From assembly GCA_009733575.1 (NCBI GenBank), contig ML769385.1, forward strand, positions 547,188 to 611,187: a stretch of 64,000 nt of DNA. Reading direction: 5' to 3'. A model generated the notes under the pieces. The model ran no database searches and was not told the DNA's origin. It worked only from the letters and a program-made list of their open reading frames with translations. The DNA is from Gymnopus androsaceus JB14 (Eukaryota; Basidiomycota; Agaricomycetes; Agaricales; Omphalotaceae). The translations under genes and the position numbers were made by a program. This document shows, one piece after another, positions 23,110 to 34,652 of this stretch. The first letter of the stretch is position 1; each line of letters begins with the position of its first letter.

Positions 23110-23454
23110 GTAGCATTTTCAAACAAAGTAAAAAAATTACTCATTGCTTAACGTCCGATTTATGATCCCCTACGTTTAGATTCCTGTCATATGTACAAGT
23201 TTTCGCACACCTTTCCTTTCATCGCATTTTGTCGTTCGAGTTGTACAAGAATTCACCTTTTGAATCGTCATTTTAATTCTAAGTAATTAATGGGTATGGT
23301 GAGCAGAGGCATAGATCAATAAAAGTTTATTTTGCTTTTCCTTGTTTTCTTGCGTCTAATAGTTGTCACTTACAGTTCACTTTCATCATCATTCACCGTT
23401 TTACAGTAAGTAGAGCATGTTCACGGTCCCGTTGCTCAAGGCTCCACCTTAATC
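23110..23454. other. Intergenic region downstream of the RING gene
   Basis: The 345 bp are A/T- and pyrimidine-rich with no open frame of note. The sequence 'caataaaag' near 23319 could serve as a polyadenylation signal for the RING gene. Confidence 0.35.
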
Positions 23455-23950
23455 TTGTTAATGCTCTCTCATGTACATCACATAGGTTGTATTTGGCGAC
23501 GAAGGATTGCCTGCGCCTTTAATCCCTCCGCTACGAATTTGGTGGTGGTGCCAATCGGTACAGCTAGCAGAGAAACAACGTACCTATTTAATGTAGTCGA
23601 GACCACTGTTACAACGGTGCCCAGAACAGTCATGGAGACGGGATTTTTTTCGTCAAACATCCTCCCACTTTTACTTACAGGAACACTCGTCGCCTCCGCA
23701 TCTGGATCCACTGTCTCTATACTACAGGAATCTAAGGAGGTAGGCGCAGAAGTCGAATGCTACTATACGGCAGCGGTGTGTACGGTATAGGGATTGATTG
23801 AACCTGGGTCTGCAGTGACTTGCTCTCCCAGCGCTTTTGTTTCACTTCTGTCACGACTAGTAGTGAAATTTGATGTGCTTGGAGTGCTAGTGACTGGGGT
23901 GTGCGTCACCATTTCTGCAGATGCGCGAAACGAAAGAGGACGATGATACA
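23455..23950 (+). pseudogene. Possible relic of a secreted Ser/Thr-rich protein gene
   Basis: One frame reads FNPSATNLVVVPIGTASRE, TTYLFNVVETTVTTVPRTV and TLVASASGSTV, then CYYTAAVCTV, an in-frame TAG at 23788, and continues GLIEPGSAVTCSPSAF. The pattern (PIGTAS, TTYL, VASASG, GLIEPGSAV) resembles agaricomycete secreted proteins of unknown function with a Ser/Thr-rich tail. The stop codon and the absence of a clear signal-peptide exon suggest decay. The evidence is pattern-level only; it could also be non-coding. Confidence 0.35.
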
Positions 23951-24317
23951 AGAGAGAGTGAATACTTTACTTTGCGTTGTCGTGCTGCACCCCAAATGTA
24001 TTTCCGCCTGACTAGCTTGATATCGAGGTCGCTGCAGACAACAAAGCGACGGACTGAGCGGCCCGTTAGTTTGTGGCCGTTCGTGTTAATTATTGTCCAC
24101 ACGTCAAAGCTGGAGGTCAAAGCTACAGGTCAAATGCGTTGGAGAAATAGATAAAGCAGGGTATAATATACATGCTACAAAGGGCGCACGCAGCTTACGC
24201 GGTTGCTTCTTCGATATGACGGATAGTATCATACGAGTCCATATCCCAAAATTGAAACACCTCAGCGAAGGTTTCCCCAGTATGTGAAATTGATATTTGA
24301 TTCCAATACGACCACTT

Positions 24318-24785
24318 ATGACTTTCCCAGATCCAGACGATGCATCCTTTTTTCAAAGAATATACGAATTGAACGAGCAGCGGGGAAACAGGACTCGTCA
24401 CAGGAGCACCTCTCGAGGGTACTTGGTGGGAAAGAAACGCCAAAGACGCGCTATCGTAGATGGTGAAGACGATAGATACACGCGCACCCCAAATGAACAA
24501 AGACACGAACGTGTTCGCGCGAAAGAAAGATGTCGAGCTTATTGCGAAGAGTTGCTGCTAGAACGCCTGAGGTGTGGATCAGTACTTCCGAGGAGCGTTC
24601 AGGAGGATTTAGGATGGGTCGAAGAAGAGATTGATATGATTTTTAACATTGAGGAAGATAATGAAAGGGAGGAAAGTAATGCGGATGCGGAGAGGGGCCC
24701 TGCGGATGGACGAAATCCAGTACCGCGAGTTTTTTGTGTTTTATTGGTATTCATTGGACTGAGTTGGCTGTTTAGATTGAATTAA
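24318..24785 (+). CDS. Small hypothetical protein with C-terminal membrane anchor
   Basis: The open frame from ATG 24318 gives about 155 residues without introns. An Arg/Lys-rich N-terminal half (RGNRTRHRSTSRG, KKRQRR, RVRAKERCRAYCEE) is followed by an acidic segment (GWVEEEIDMIFNIEEDNE) and a final hydrophobic stretch (VFCVLLVFIGLSWLF) three residues before the stop. That order is typical of tail-anchored proteins of the ER or mitochondrial surface. No family is recognised. An antisense frame of 103 codons overlaps the first part, so the coding strand is not certain. Confidence 0.4.
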   Translation: MTFPDPDDASFFQRIYELNEQRGNRTRHRSTSRGYLVGKKRQRRAIVDGEDDRYTRTPNEQRHERVRAKERCRAYCEELLLERLRCGSVLPRSVQEDLGWVEEEIDMIFNIEEDNEREESNADAERGPADGRNPVPRVFCVLLVFIGLSWLFRLN

Positions 24786-24942
24786 TACTAGGCACTTGTG
24801 AGAGCTGGTGAGAGTTAGTGTCAAAAAAAAGCCGTGTAACTGTAAGCGCGGCCCGCGATCAAACCACGTATTTCTCAACTTCTCTACTACTTTTCGAGTC
24901 TATACGATTCTGGAATTGGGCTCTATAGCCCTGTCGTTCAAC

Positions 24943-27900
24943 ATGGACGGCCAGCTTTCTGCTGCAGAAGTTCCACTTCCATCATCTTCTTCAGCTGAGC
25001 ACGCTGAAAACGGCCACGCAAATCCTTCCATCTCACAAGTTGTCCAACCGCAGTCGGATTTGGACGACCAAGCCCAGGATTTGCAGAAACCCGAGCCAGT
25101 TTTAGAGGAGATATTAGAGGATAATACTGCTGCCGCTGAAGCAGGTATTGCAGCACCCATTCCTCAAATTCCTGCCTCAATTCCCGATGTGGAAGAACTA
25201 CCTCTTCCTGAATCGGAATCGTCTTCCGAGCGAACGCCGACCTTGACATCTGTAGAGACACCTAGTAGCGTTGAACGGCCCTTGCCAGATGCTCCATCTC
25301 CTCCCATTCCCAGCCATATCACGTCTAGAGACTCTCATCGTCCAAAGACTCCTGGCTCACCTCTTTCCTCAAATTCAAGTTCTCATCGGCGCTCACTGAC
25401 CCTCAGTAGAGGTAACAATTCGGTTTCAGTGGTATTGATATCCACTGCGCTGGAAACTATCGCTTCTTCAAAAGATGCCAAGCGCTCAGCTCCTCTTAAA
25501 GAGAGCACACAAAAGGCCTTGGAACTCATTCGCAATAATGTGGGAGGGGATCATCCAAGAGAAATTTTCGAACCTCTTCGGTTGGCATGCGAGACAAGGA
25601 ATGAGAAGCTTATGATTGCCAGTTTGGATTGTATATCCAAGCTCATCTCGTATTCATTCTTTTCAGAAGCACCCTCCTCTGCAGCCTCAGACTATGATTC
25701 CCCTCCTAATTCACCAGGCAGAGCTCCTTCTTCAGAGGACAATCCACCTTCCCTCGTCGACCTTGTTGCTCACACAATCACTGCTTGCCATAACGAGACC
25801 ACTCCCGATCCAGTCTCGTTACAGATTGTGAAAGCTCTGCTATCACTGGTCCTCTCACCTACAGTCCTTGTCCACCATTCATCCTTACTGAAAGCGGTCC
25901 GCACCGTCTACAACGTCTTCCTGTTGAGCGCAGATCCTGTCAACCAGATGGTTGCTCAGGGTGGTCTCACTCAAATGGTCCATCACGTATTCACTCGTTG
26001 CAGAATTGGGGATTATCCTCAGTCGCTTGACAGCGCGGGTTTGTCACGGAGTCCGAGCCAGGTCAGCTTTGCGTCACCGAAACACCATATTCCGTTCGCC
26101 ATCCCACCAAGGACACCTACCAACACTCTCAATGGGCATCCTCCTCCCGAGGGATACTTCGAGGAAGAATCGTCTACTTCCACGACATCGCCACCGCAGC
26201 ATGCAGGACGCCCTCTATCTGAGAACGGGTCGACGAACGGAACAACAACAACAACAACAACAACTTACGCGGAAGAGGAGGAGGAAACCGGACCACGAAC
26301 TCCCAAGGCATTCGTGTAAGTTTCGTCATGTACCTATTTTAATCCTCTCACTCAAAAATAACTGCAGTAATGTCCCCGAAGCAATGGAAAGTCATGAACA
26401 ATTCGTCCACAGTCGAAAGGGCTTGAATACTAAGGATATGTTTGTCAAGGACGCGTTTCTAGTGTTTCGTGCCTTGTGCAAGCTAACCATGAAACCCTTA
26501 AATAACGAGAGGTACGTTAGTTGATTCTCTTTAGAGAACATTACTTGAACTTTTGATCCTAGTGAACGCGACATGAAGTCACACGGAATGCGCTCGAAAT
26601 TGCTCTCTCTACACTTGGTGTTGACCGTTCTCAACTCCCATATGCCGTTGTTTGTGGATCCCTCCGCCATTATATACTCAAACTCATCTCATGAGGCGAC
26701 CACCTTCGTACAAGCGATCAACCAATACCTTTGCCTTACTTTGAGTCGTAATGCGATCAGTCCGGTTCCTCAAGTTTTCGACATTAGCGTAGAAATCTTT
26801 TGGAGAGTATTGGCGGGTATGCGAACGAAACTCAAAGTGCGTAATCATTCTTATGGTGGCTCCAGATAGCGTGTGCTGAGGTGTGCTACAGAAAGAGATT
26901 GAAGTCCTTATGCATGAGATATTCATCCCTATCTTGGAGATGCGTACATCGACACTAAAACAAAAGGCCGTTATATTGGGGATGTTTTCGCGTTTATGTC
27001 AAGATCCTCAAGCTTTAGTTGAGATTTATCTCAACTACGACTGTGACAGTGAGGCTGCGGATAACATCTACGAACAGTGCGTACATTGTCTCTTTGCGTT
27101 CGCGTGAGCTGACTTTCTTTTGCTATACAGTCTGATGAATATCATGTCCAAAATCGCAACTGCTCCGTCTACGTCTCATAATAACAAAACACATGAGCCA
27201 CCAAGCCCTGCGGTTACTCCCAGTTCCAGCAAACTACCTGGTCCCAACTCTACGCTTCACCCTTCTCTCAGTACAACCGCCATGTCTGTGTCGGGCTCGA
27301 TGGATACGTCAACGATGGGTCTTTCCGAAGCTCATCTTCGTAGACAGGGTCTCGAGTGTACCGTCGCGGTCCTGAGATCTCTGGTAGCCTGGGGTACTGC
27401 CGCTGGAAAAACAACCGATGACGGCACGACTCTTGTCGGGTCTGTGTCCGGGACCGTATCACAGACTGGTGAAGATATCCCAAGAGAGTCGATGACTGCT
27501 GATACGTCCCTCGACAAGTTATCTACAGACCCGAGCTCTGAACAGCTGCGGCAGCCGACACCAGAGCTGGCTGATGATCCAAGCAGATTTGAGAGCGCAA
27601 AGCAAAAGAAGACGACATTGTTGGAAGGCATCAAGAAGTTTAACTTCAAGCCTAAACGGGTTCGCTTCTTCATTATGTTTAGGAGACGGCTTATTGACTG
27701 GTATATTTAGGGTATTTCCTTCTTGATAGAGACAGGCTTCATTCCAAGTAAATCTCCGCAAGCTATTGCCAACTTCCTGCTGAACACCGACGGCTTGAGT
27801 AAATCCATGATTGGTGAATACCTCGGTGAAGGGTGAGTATATCCAATCTCCTATATATACCTGTAATAAAATCGTATCTTTTCAGAGATGAAGAGAACAT

Positions 27901-30900
27901 TGCCATCATGCACGCCTTTGTCGATTCCCTACATTTCACTAATCTTCCTTTCGTGGATGCACTTCGCGTCTTCTTACAGTCCTTCCGCCTACCTGGTGAA
28001 GCTCAAAAGATTGATCGATACATGCTCAAATTCGCTGAGCGTTATGTTGCTGGAAACACCCAAACAGACTTTGCCAACGCAGGTAGGTCACTCGTATCGT
28101 TCATAGTTTCAGATGTTAACGCTCTCTTTTCAGATACTGCATACGTTCTCGCGTATTCCGTCGTCATGCTTAACACCGATGCTCACAATCCGCAAGTCAA
28201 GAAACGGATGACAAAAGCAGATTTCATCAAGAATAACCGTGGAATTAACGACGGTTCTGATTTGCCTGAAGAGCTCTTGTCCTCAATCTTCGAAGAGATT
28301 ACGAATAATGAAATCAGGATGAAGGACGAGGTTGAGGCGGCGGCGACGATCAGTGCGACTGGTCCCGGTATTGCAAACGCGTTGGCGAATGTTGGAAGAG
28401 ATCTCCAGAAGGAGGCATATGTGATGCAATCCAGTGGGATGTTAAACAAAACGGAGGTGAGCCCAGTGTCGAGTTTTGTACTATTTTCGTGCTGAAACGC
28501 CCATTGCTGTAGGCAATGTTCAAAACATTGATGCGTACCCAACGCAAGGGCTCAACCAGCGGAAATCAATTTTTCAGCGCATCTCATTTCGTGCATGTGC
28601 GGCCCATGTTCGAGGTGGCTTGGATTCCGTTCCTCGCAGGCCTCTCTGGACCACTACAGGAAACTGACGATTTGGAGATAGTAGAGCTTTGTCTTGACGG
28701 ATTCAAGAGCGCCATTCGAATAGTCTGCTTTCTTCGACCTTGAACTTGGAGAGGAACGCGTTCGTTACAACGCTTGCCAAGTTTACCTTCCTGAATAACT
28801 TGGGCGAGATGAAGACGAAGAATATGGAGGCCATCAAGACACTGCTAGATGTCGCCGTCACGGAAGGCAACCATTTAAGAGGCTCATGGCAGGAAGTGTT
28901 GACTTGTGTTAGTCAGCTTGAGCGGATGCAGCTTATCAGCAGCGGTGTCGATGTTCCAGAAAAGAAAGGGTAAGTGTTACTCGCTGTAGGAATTTTCGCT
29001 GACTGAGTATTACAGCCGACCACGTAAACTACCAGCTGAAGAACTTGCCAACGAAAGTAGATCCACCCACATCACCGTGGCTACAGATATGGTCTTTTCT
29101 CTGAGCCATTTTCTGTCCGGGGTAGGTCCTCCATCCATTGGCTGTACCATTTTTTTCTAACATCGAACTCAGACTGCCATCGTTGATTTCGTCCAAGCTC
29201 TCAGCGATGTTTCATGGGAAGAGATACAATCATCCGGCTTATCGCAACAACCTCGACTTTTCAGTTTGCAAAAGCTCGTTGAGATCTCGTATTATAATAT
29301 GAACCGTATTCGTCTCGAATGGTCAAATCTTTGGGACATTATCGGAGAGCATTTTAATCAAGTAGGTTGTATCCACATTCATCAGATATGCACCGTTGAC
29401 GCGGCTCCTAGGTATGCTGTCACAACAACCCTCATGTAGGCTTCTTTGCCCTGGACTCTCTTCGGCAACTTGCGATGCGCTTCTTGGAGAAAGAAGAACT
29501 GCCGCACTTCAAATTCCAGAAAGATTTCTTGAAGCCATTCGAGCATACAATGATTCATAATGCAAACCCAGAGATCCGTGACATGGTATGAGATATCTAG
29601 CGAATTACTGGAGAAGTTATTGATTTACGTTTCGTTCTCAGGTATTGCAATGTCTACAACAGATGATACAAGCCCGAGTTCAGAACATGCGATCCGGTTG
29701 GCGGACAATGTTCGGCGTGTTCCAAGCAGCGTCGAAAGTCCTCACTGGTGCGTAGTATCCAGTCTGTCAAGAAGCTACGTGACTGACTCTGTGCCAGAGC
29801 GGATCGCCAATTCCGCGTTTGAAATCGTCACAAAGCTAAATCGAGATCACTTCTCCGATATCGTTCGTAACGGAGCGTTTAGCGATTTGATAGTTTGCAT
29901 AACCGACTTTTGCAAAGTCAGCAAGTATCAGAAAATAAGTCTGCTTGCTATAGGGATGCTTAGAGGAGTCATTCCTGTCATGCTGGCTTGTGAGGAGTGC
30001 GGCTGGTCTACGGAACCTTCTCCAGATGCTAATTCTGCAATGGATGATGGTATGGTGAAGTACTGGTACCCGGTGCTATTTGCATTTTATGACATTATCA
30101 TGAACGGAGAGGACCTAGAAGTTCGGCGACTGTAAGCATATTTCAAGCCCTGCCCATCGTATTACTCACCCTGCCGTAGAGCTCTCGACTCCTTATTCAC
30201 GACACTCAAGACCTACGGAGACACCTTCCCCTTGGAGTTTTGGGATACCGTGTGCAAGAAAACTCTCTTCCCTATCTTCGCAGTCTTGAAGTCTAGCCAG
30301 GATCTTTCGAGGTTTAGCACACAGGAGGATATGAGCGTTTGGCTATCTACCACCATGATACAAGCTCTGCGCGATCTCATCGATCTTTACACCCATCATT
30401 TCACTATTCTGGAGCGTTTCATTGATGGCCTTTTGGACCTCTTGTGTGTTTGTATATGTCAAGGTCTGTCTAGTATCCTCTTTTGGAGACTCCCTGTACT
30501 AAAACGTTGTAGAAAATGACACCTTGGCGCGAATTGGGACATCATGCCTGCAGCAACTCTTGGAGAACAATGTTTCAAAGCTGAGCCCTACTCGATGGGA
30601 ACGTGTTGCGACAACCTTTGTCAAGTTGTTCAAGACCACAACACCTCATCAATTGTTTGACGAGTCTTTACGGGTGGAGATCGACGGCAGCAGCCCAGAC
30701 CTGGCGGAAGGTATGGGCAAACGATTTTCGATTGTAACTTAATCCACTGATCTCTGTCATCGCAGAAACCAATGGCCAGGCGATTCTTCCCGCACCGTTG
30801 TCTGAGCAGGCAAGGTTCAACTCACTCCCCTCATTGGCAGAGCGTCGGCGGATTTTCAAGCAAATCATCGTCAAATGCGTACTTCAGCTCTTGCTCATTG

Positions 30901-31620
30901 AAACCACAAACGATCTACTTCGCAATGAGAACGTTTACAACACCATACCTCCAGAACAGCTACTCAAACTCATGGGTGTACTTGACCATAGCTATCAATT
31001 TGCTCGACTGTTCAACGAAGATAAAGATTTACGAACAGGTCTTTGGAAAGTTGGTGAGTTCATTTCCGTTCATGACAATTTATTTACCTGACAATGCCTC
31101 GTAGGCTTCATGAAACATTTGCCGAACCTATTGAAGCAGGAATCGAGTAGTGCTTCGACACTAGTCCACGTTCTGTTACGTATGTACTACGACCCTCGAC
31201 CAGCTCACCAGACTGCGCGCGCTCAAATCGCAGACCGGTTCCTTCCGTGAGTAGTATATCGCCGTTTCTTTTTGCCTTATTGAGATTCCTCTATACAGGC
31301 TCAGCTTAGGCGTTATTGAGGACTACAACAAACTTAAAGCGGACAGTCAAGCTAAAAACATCATTGCATGGACACCTGTAATCGAGGAAATCCTTGATGG
31401 ATTTTGTCGCTTCGATGATAAAGCTGTGAGTCTGACGCTTGCGCATAGATAATCAGAGCCACTGACCGTCTCTTAGTTTGCAAGGTATCTTCCAGCCATC
31501 TATCCTCTGGCCGCAGATTTGCTAGCGAGAGAGCTACCGACTTCAGTGCGGCAATGTCTCAGAACATACTTTATACGGGTTGGACATACACAGGGTATCA
31601 TAGATAAGCATTCGTCTTAA
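24943..31620 (+). CDS. SEC7: Sec7-family Arf guanine nucleotide exchange factor (Sec7/BIG type)
   Basis: A giant trans-Golgi GEF that activates Arf GTPases for vesicle budding, about 1,800 residues in some twenty exons. Order: a Ser/Pro-rich N-terminus ([13 protein letters not shown]); the DCB region ([46 protein letters not shown]); the HUS region ([26 protein letters not shown]); then the Sec7 domain from about 27710 ([18 protein letters not shown]). The catalytic glutamate lies in [14 protein letters not shown], and [14 protein letters not shown] closes the active groove. Downstream HDS repeats include [20 protein letters not shown] and [15 protein letters not shown]. The final residues end at 31620. 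Two extra bases at about 28732 and 28748 break the frame around CFFDLELERNAFV, probably assembly errors. A (aca)n run at 26243-26264 encodes poly-Thr. Confidence 0.94.
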
Positions 31621-32121
31621 TTTCTGTACAGTATTTATGAGTGTATATTTGGTCTTCACGCATAATACATAGTCTTTTCGGATTGTTCACTGGTTTGACA
31701 AGCACGAAAATATCGTGACATACATAGACGAGGGACTGATTTTTTCAGGAAGAATACAACAATATCACGGTTATTAACAAGATATTCGAAATTCGTGATT
31801 CAATTCAACTATGTCAGATTTCAGTGCTTCATCGAGGTGTGCACGCTCTGCAGTCCACAAAATCCGATAATTAGTCTGGATCATAGACTCAAACCTATTC
31901 TCGGCGTTATCGATCCTTCGCGTCACCAGCACCAGCACCATCTTGCCCAAGTGAGCCTGATCGTTGATTGTTTCGCACGCTGCGCCTCGCCTTTAAACCA
32001 ACACCAAGTCAATATCTGGTACAACGGTAAGTTTGCATGGCCAGCCCATGCAACTCAGTATAACCTACTATTACATCGCCTACAGTGAACCTTTGCATTC
32101 AATCATCCTGAGCTTCATCGC
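31621..32121. other. Intergenic region; possible 5' exons of the next gene
   Basis: This 500-bp stretch separates Sec7 from the coiled-coil gene. A frame near 31880-31950 (HRLKPILGVIDPSRHQHQHH) and an ATG at 31810 (MSDFSASSR) might be upstream coding exons, but I could not join them in frame to 32122. Confidence 0.3.
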
Positions 32122-33353
32122 ATGAATTCGACCCATTATATGTCCGAGTCCTTTGCTGGGTAAGTAATGCTTTCTTTCCCTAGTCTCATTCGCCATCATA
32201 ACACATCTTGTTTTCCTTCTGTACAGGCTCCTCCTTGAAGCCTCTATAGCTCTCGACAATGTCCAAAAATACCAAAAAAGCCTGGACTTCACAAAAAACA
32301 CCTTAGAACGTTTTAGTAATTCGGTTCACGAAGATAAATGCGAAAAGCTGCATTCGAAGCTCACGACAGACTCCTTGCAAATGGAGAAATACAGGGAAAA
32401 ATTTAACGATTTCCTGAAAATACCCTATAGTTCAGATGATTTGTACGCTATCATCGCACAAGTACAGTCAAGTATTCAAGAGCTTGATGTCAATATTATA
32501 CCCACTTTCCGAAGCTTCCTCAACGACAGTGAGCCGGAGTCAAAGCTGGACGACATTCGTGCGGAATTGGACAGGGTTGGACAAGAGTTGGGTCTCGATA
32601 TAGAAAGGCTTAAAGATGAGGCGCTAGTCACAGCGTTGGATAATTTCATGGACTGGGATGGCGGCTCTAGTCCCAGTCCCACTAGCGAGATTGAACCAGA
32701 CATGCTTGGAGTTGAGGAAGAAGTTAGCCATCGTAGGGAAGTTGATGCTGACCAGCCTGCTTCGTCAATTTCTCCTCCCGTAACTGCAATTGGTACAGAC
32801 TTTGTGGGTATGCCTTCAAGGCTTTCCCAGCATCTGCAACATCTCAAGGACAAGCAGCAGAAAATCCAAACTCTATGGCAGGAGAATGAAACTTCGAGAG
32901 ATGCAATCTCAGATGTACGTGAATTTTTTCTTAGTCTTTCCACTTCATTCTTCTTGCTCATTCGGGTTTTATTCACTAATGCTAATTATTTAATTCTTCC
33001 CTCATTTCTTCCATCATACTACACTCACTGAACAGCTCACTATCCGCATTGCCGCACTTGAAACTTCTGCCGCTTCCCGACGCAAAGCACTCAAACATGC
33101 TAAACACTGCATTGGACGCTTAGGTGTCTTTTGCTCAAGTCTGCGTATGAAGGACGCAAGAGATGCCGTGTCGAGAATCACAACTGACGTTATCAAGGAT
33201 AATGTTGCGCCGATTTTGAACAGGTTGGAAGATGAGGTAGGAAATGAAGTTCGGAGTAGGATGGAGGAAAGGGAAGCTGCACAGACTCTTTTGCCTTTCA
33301 ATTCGCTTTCACCTGTGGTATCCGACTTGGTGCTCGATGAGAAATATGTATAA
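32122..33353 (+). CDS. Coiled-coil hypothetical protein
   Basis: The spliced frame begins MNSTHYMSESFAG, crosses a ~64-nt intron (donor gtaagt, acceptor tacag at ~32225) to LLLEASIALDNVQKYQKS, and continues through long amphipathic helices (TLERFSNSVHEDKCEKLHSK, ELDRVGQELGLDIERLKDEA). An acidic Ser/Pro linker (DWDGGSSPSPTSEIEPDM) precedes another helix (LSQHLQHLKDKQQKIQTLW). After the intron around 32918-33035 more coiled coil follows (LTIRIAALETSAASRRKALK, NRLEDEVGNEVRSRMEER). The simplest end is the stop at 33353, but a donor at 33352 could add a last exon to about 33470 (frame RPNMPGPARARKQ). No family is recognised; structural, cytoskeletal or septation roles are guesses. Confidence 0.6.
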
Positions 33354-33561
33354 AATCCTCCAATGTGACATGCACTCAGTAAGTTACGTATTTGTTCATT
33401 TAGCGCCCAAATATGCCGGGTCCAGCACGCGCAAGAAAGCAAGAAAGCCAACGTATCCTGCCAGAAGGAAACAGATAACCCAAATGCGACCAAACAATCT
33501 GGAGGCTCCAAAGCAGAGGTGAAGCGGAGAGACGACAGGTTATCAGAGTTTGGATTCAATG

Positions 33562-33775
33562 TTGGAGACTGTACCGTAGATGGTTAAACGCCGACTCAAC
33601 ATTGCAAGAACGATAGTCGGAATGCCAAGCTCTTTCCAAATTTCCGTTACAGATTATTGGTGGACTTGTACTACGGTTAAACGCCGACAACATCGTAAGA
33701 ACAATAGTCGGAGCGCCAAACTTCAAATTTGTACTCTTTGCCAAGCTTGAGAATGCTAATTGGTGGAGACGGTAC
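33562..33775. repeat. Two-unit tandem repeat of about 96-102 bp
   Basis: The boundary motif ttggagactgtac / ttggtggacttgtac / ttggtggagacggtac recurs at 33562, 33658 and 33760. Between boundaries the units share gttaaacgccgac, gtaagaac/gcaagaac, atagtcgga and tcaaattt/ccaaattt. Each unit contains a small dyad (ccgac ... gtcgg). The 13-mer taccgtagatggt at 33572 also occurs inside the MITE at 1743-2035. No coding function is seen. Confidence 0.7.
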
Positions 33776-34652
33776 TAAGTAATAGATGGGTAAACCAAGA
33801 GTATAGTGTACGTATGTATGTCAGAGCCACGGGAAAGTACGAAGGAGAGTGAGTAATAACATTCAGTTATCAGAAGAGAAGAGGGAAGGAACGGGAATTT
33901 CCGACAGGAATCGAAAAGCGCAATGCAATATAAATCGGACAGTAGAGTACGGTGAGGTAGTAACACAGAAATCGATACACGGGATGGAGTTCACAATGTC
34001 CGACAGCAATAGTGGAGGAAGTAAGGATGGGAACAGTGGCGATTCGCCTGAAGGAATGACAATACAGTAGATAGTAATGAACGGATGTGCAGTGTGTTAC
34101 AGAGGATATCCAAGGAAAGTTCGATTCTTTTACAGCGTCCGAATAAAGCAAGCGCAAAACGATGGATCCCCGTTTCAAGGAACAGGAGACTTTTTGCAGT
34201 CATCAAGGTGAGGTTGGACCACTAGGGAGAACTTTGATGAAATATTGTTGGTTAGTTATTGAGCGAGTACACATCAAGTAACAACTCACCTATTGCCGCC
34301 CCAGCCAATGCAGACAAGCGCCGAATGCTGGGCCAAACAGAGGCCAAACCCAAAATAACAAGAATAAGAACAGGAGAAGGGAAAAAAGGAAGGAAGTATA
34401 TAGGCAAGAGGAAGATCTAGAGGGGAAAAAGAGAACAAAGAGCAATAGTCAACTTTGTAAATTGTGATTTTGTTTACGGGCGATGTCGAGCTCGACGAGG
34501 AGAGAGGAGGTATAATAATAACACAACAGAGAGCAAATCTATAGATGGATGACCGAAATGGTTCAAGTTTTATATGCACAGAAGGAAAAGAAAGAAAGAG
34601 TGAAAGTAAGCAAGCAATGTATATGAACTGAACAGGCCAGTCGAGCGGTCGA
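33776..34652. other. Purine-rich intergenic region
   Basis: About 880 bp between the coiled-coil gene and the 3' end of the RRM-like gene. The plus strand is strongly A/G-rich (for example 34370-34445 and 34580-34600), which creates spurious open frames on both strands. No gene, RNA or element could be supported. Confidence 0.4.

Noticed and set aside
26243..26264. (aca)n run as a possible microsatellite element
   Set aside because: It is a short in-frame poly-Thr codon run in a disordered part of Sec7.
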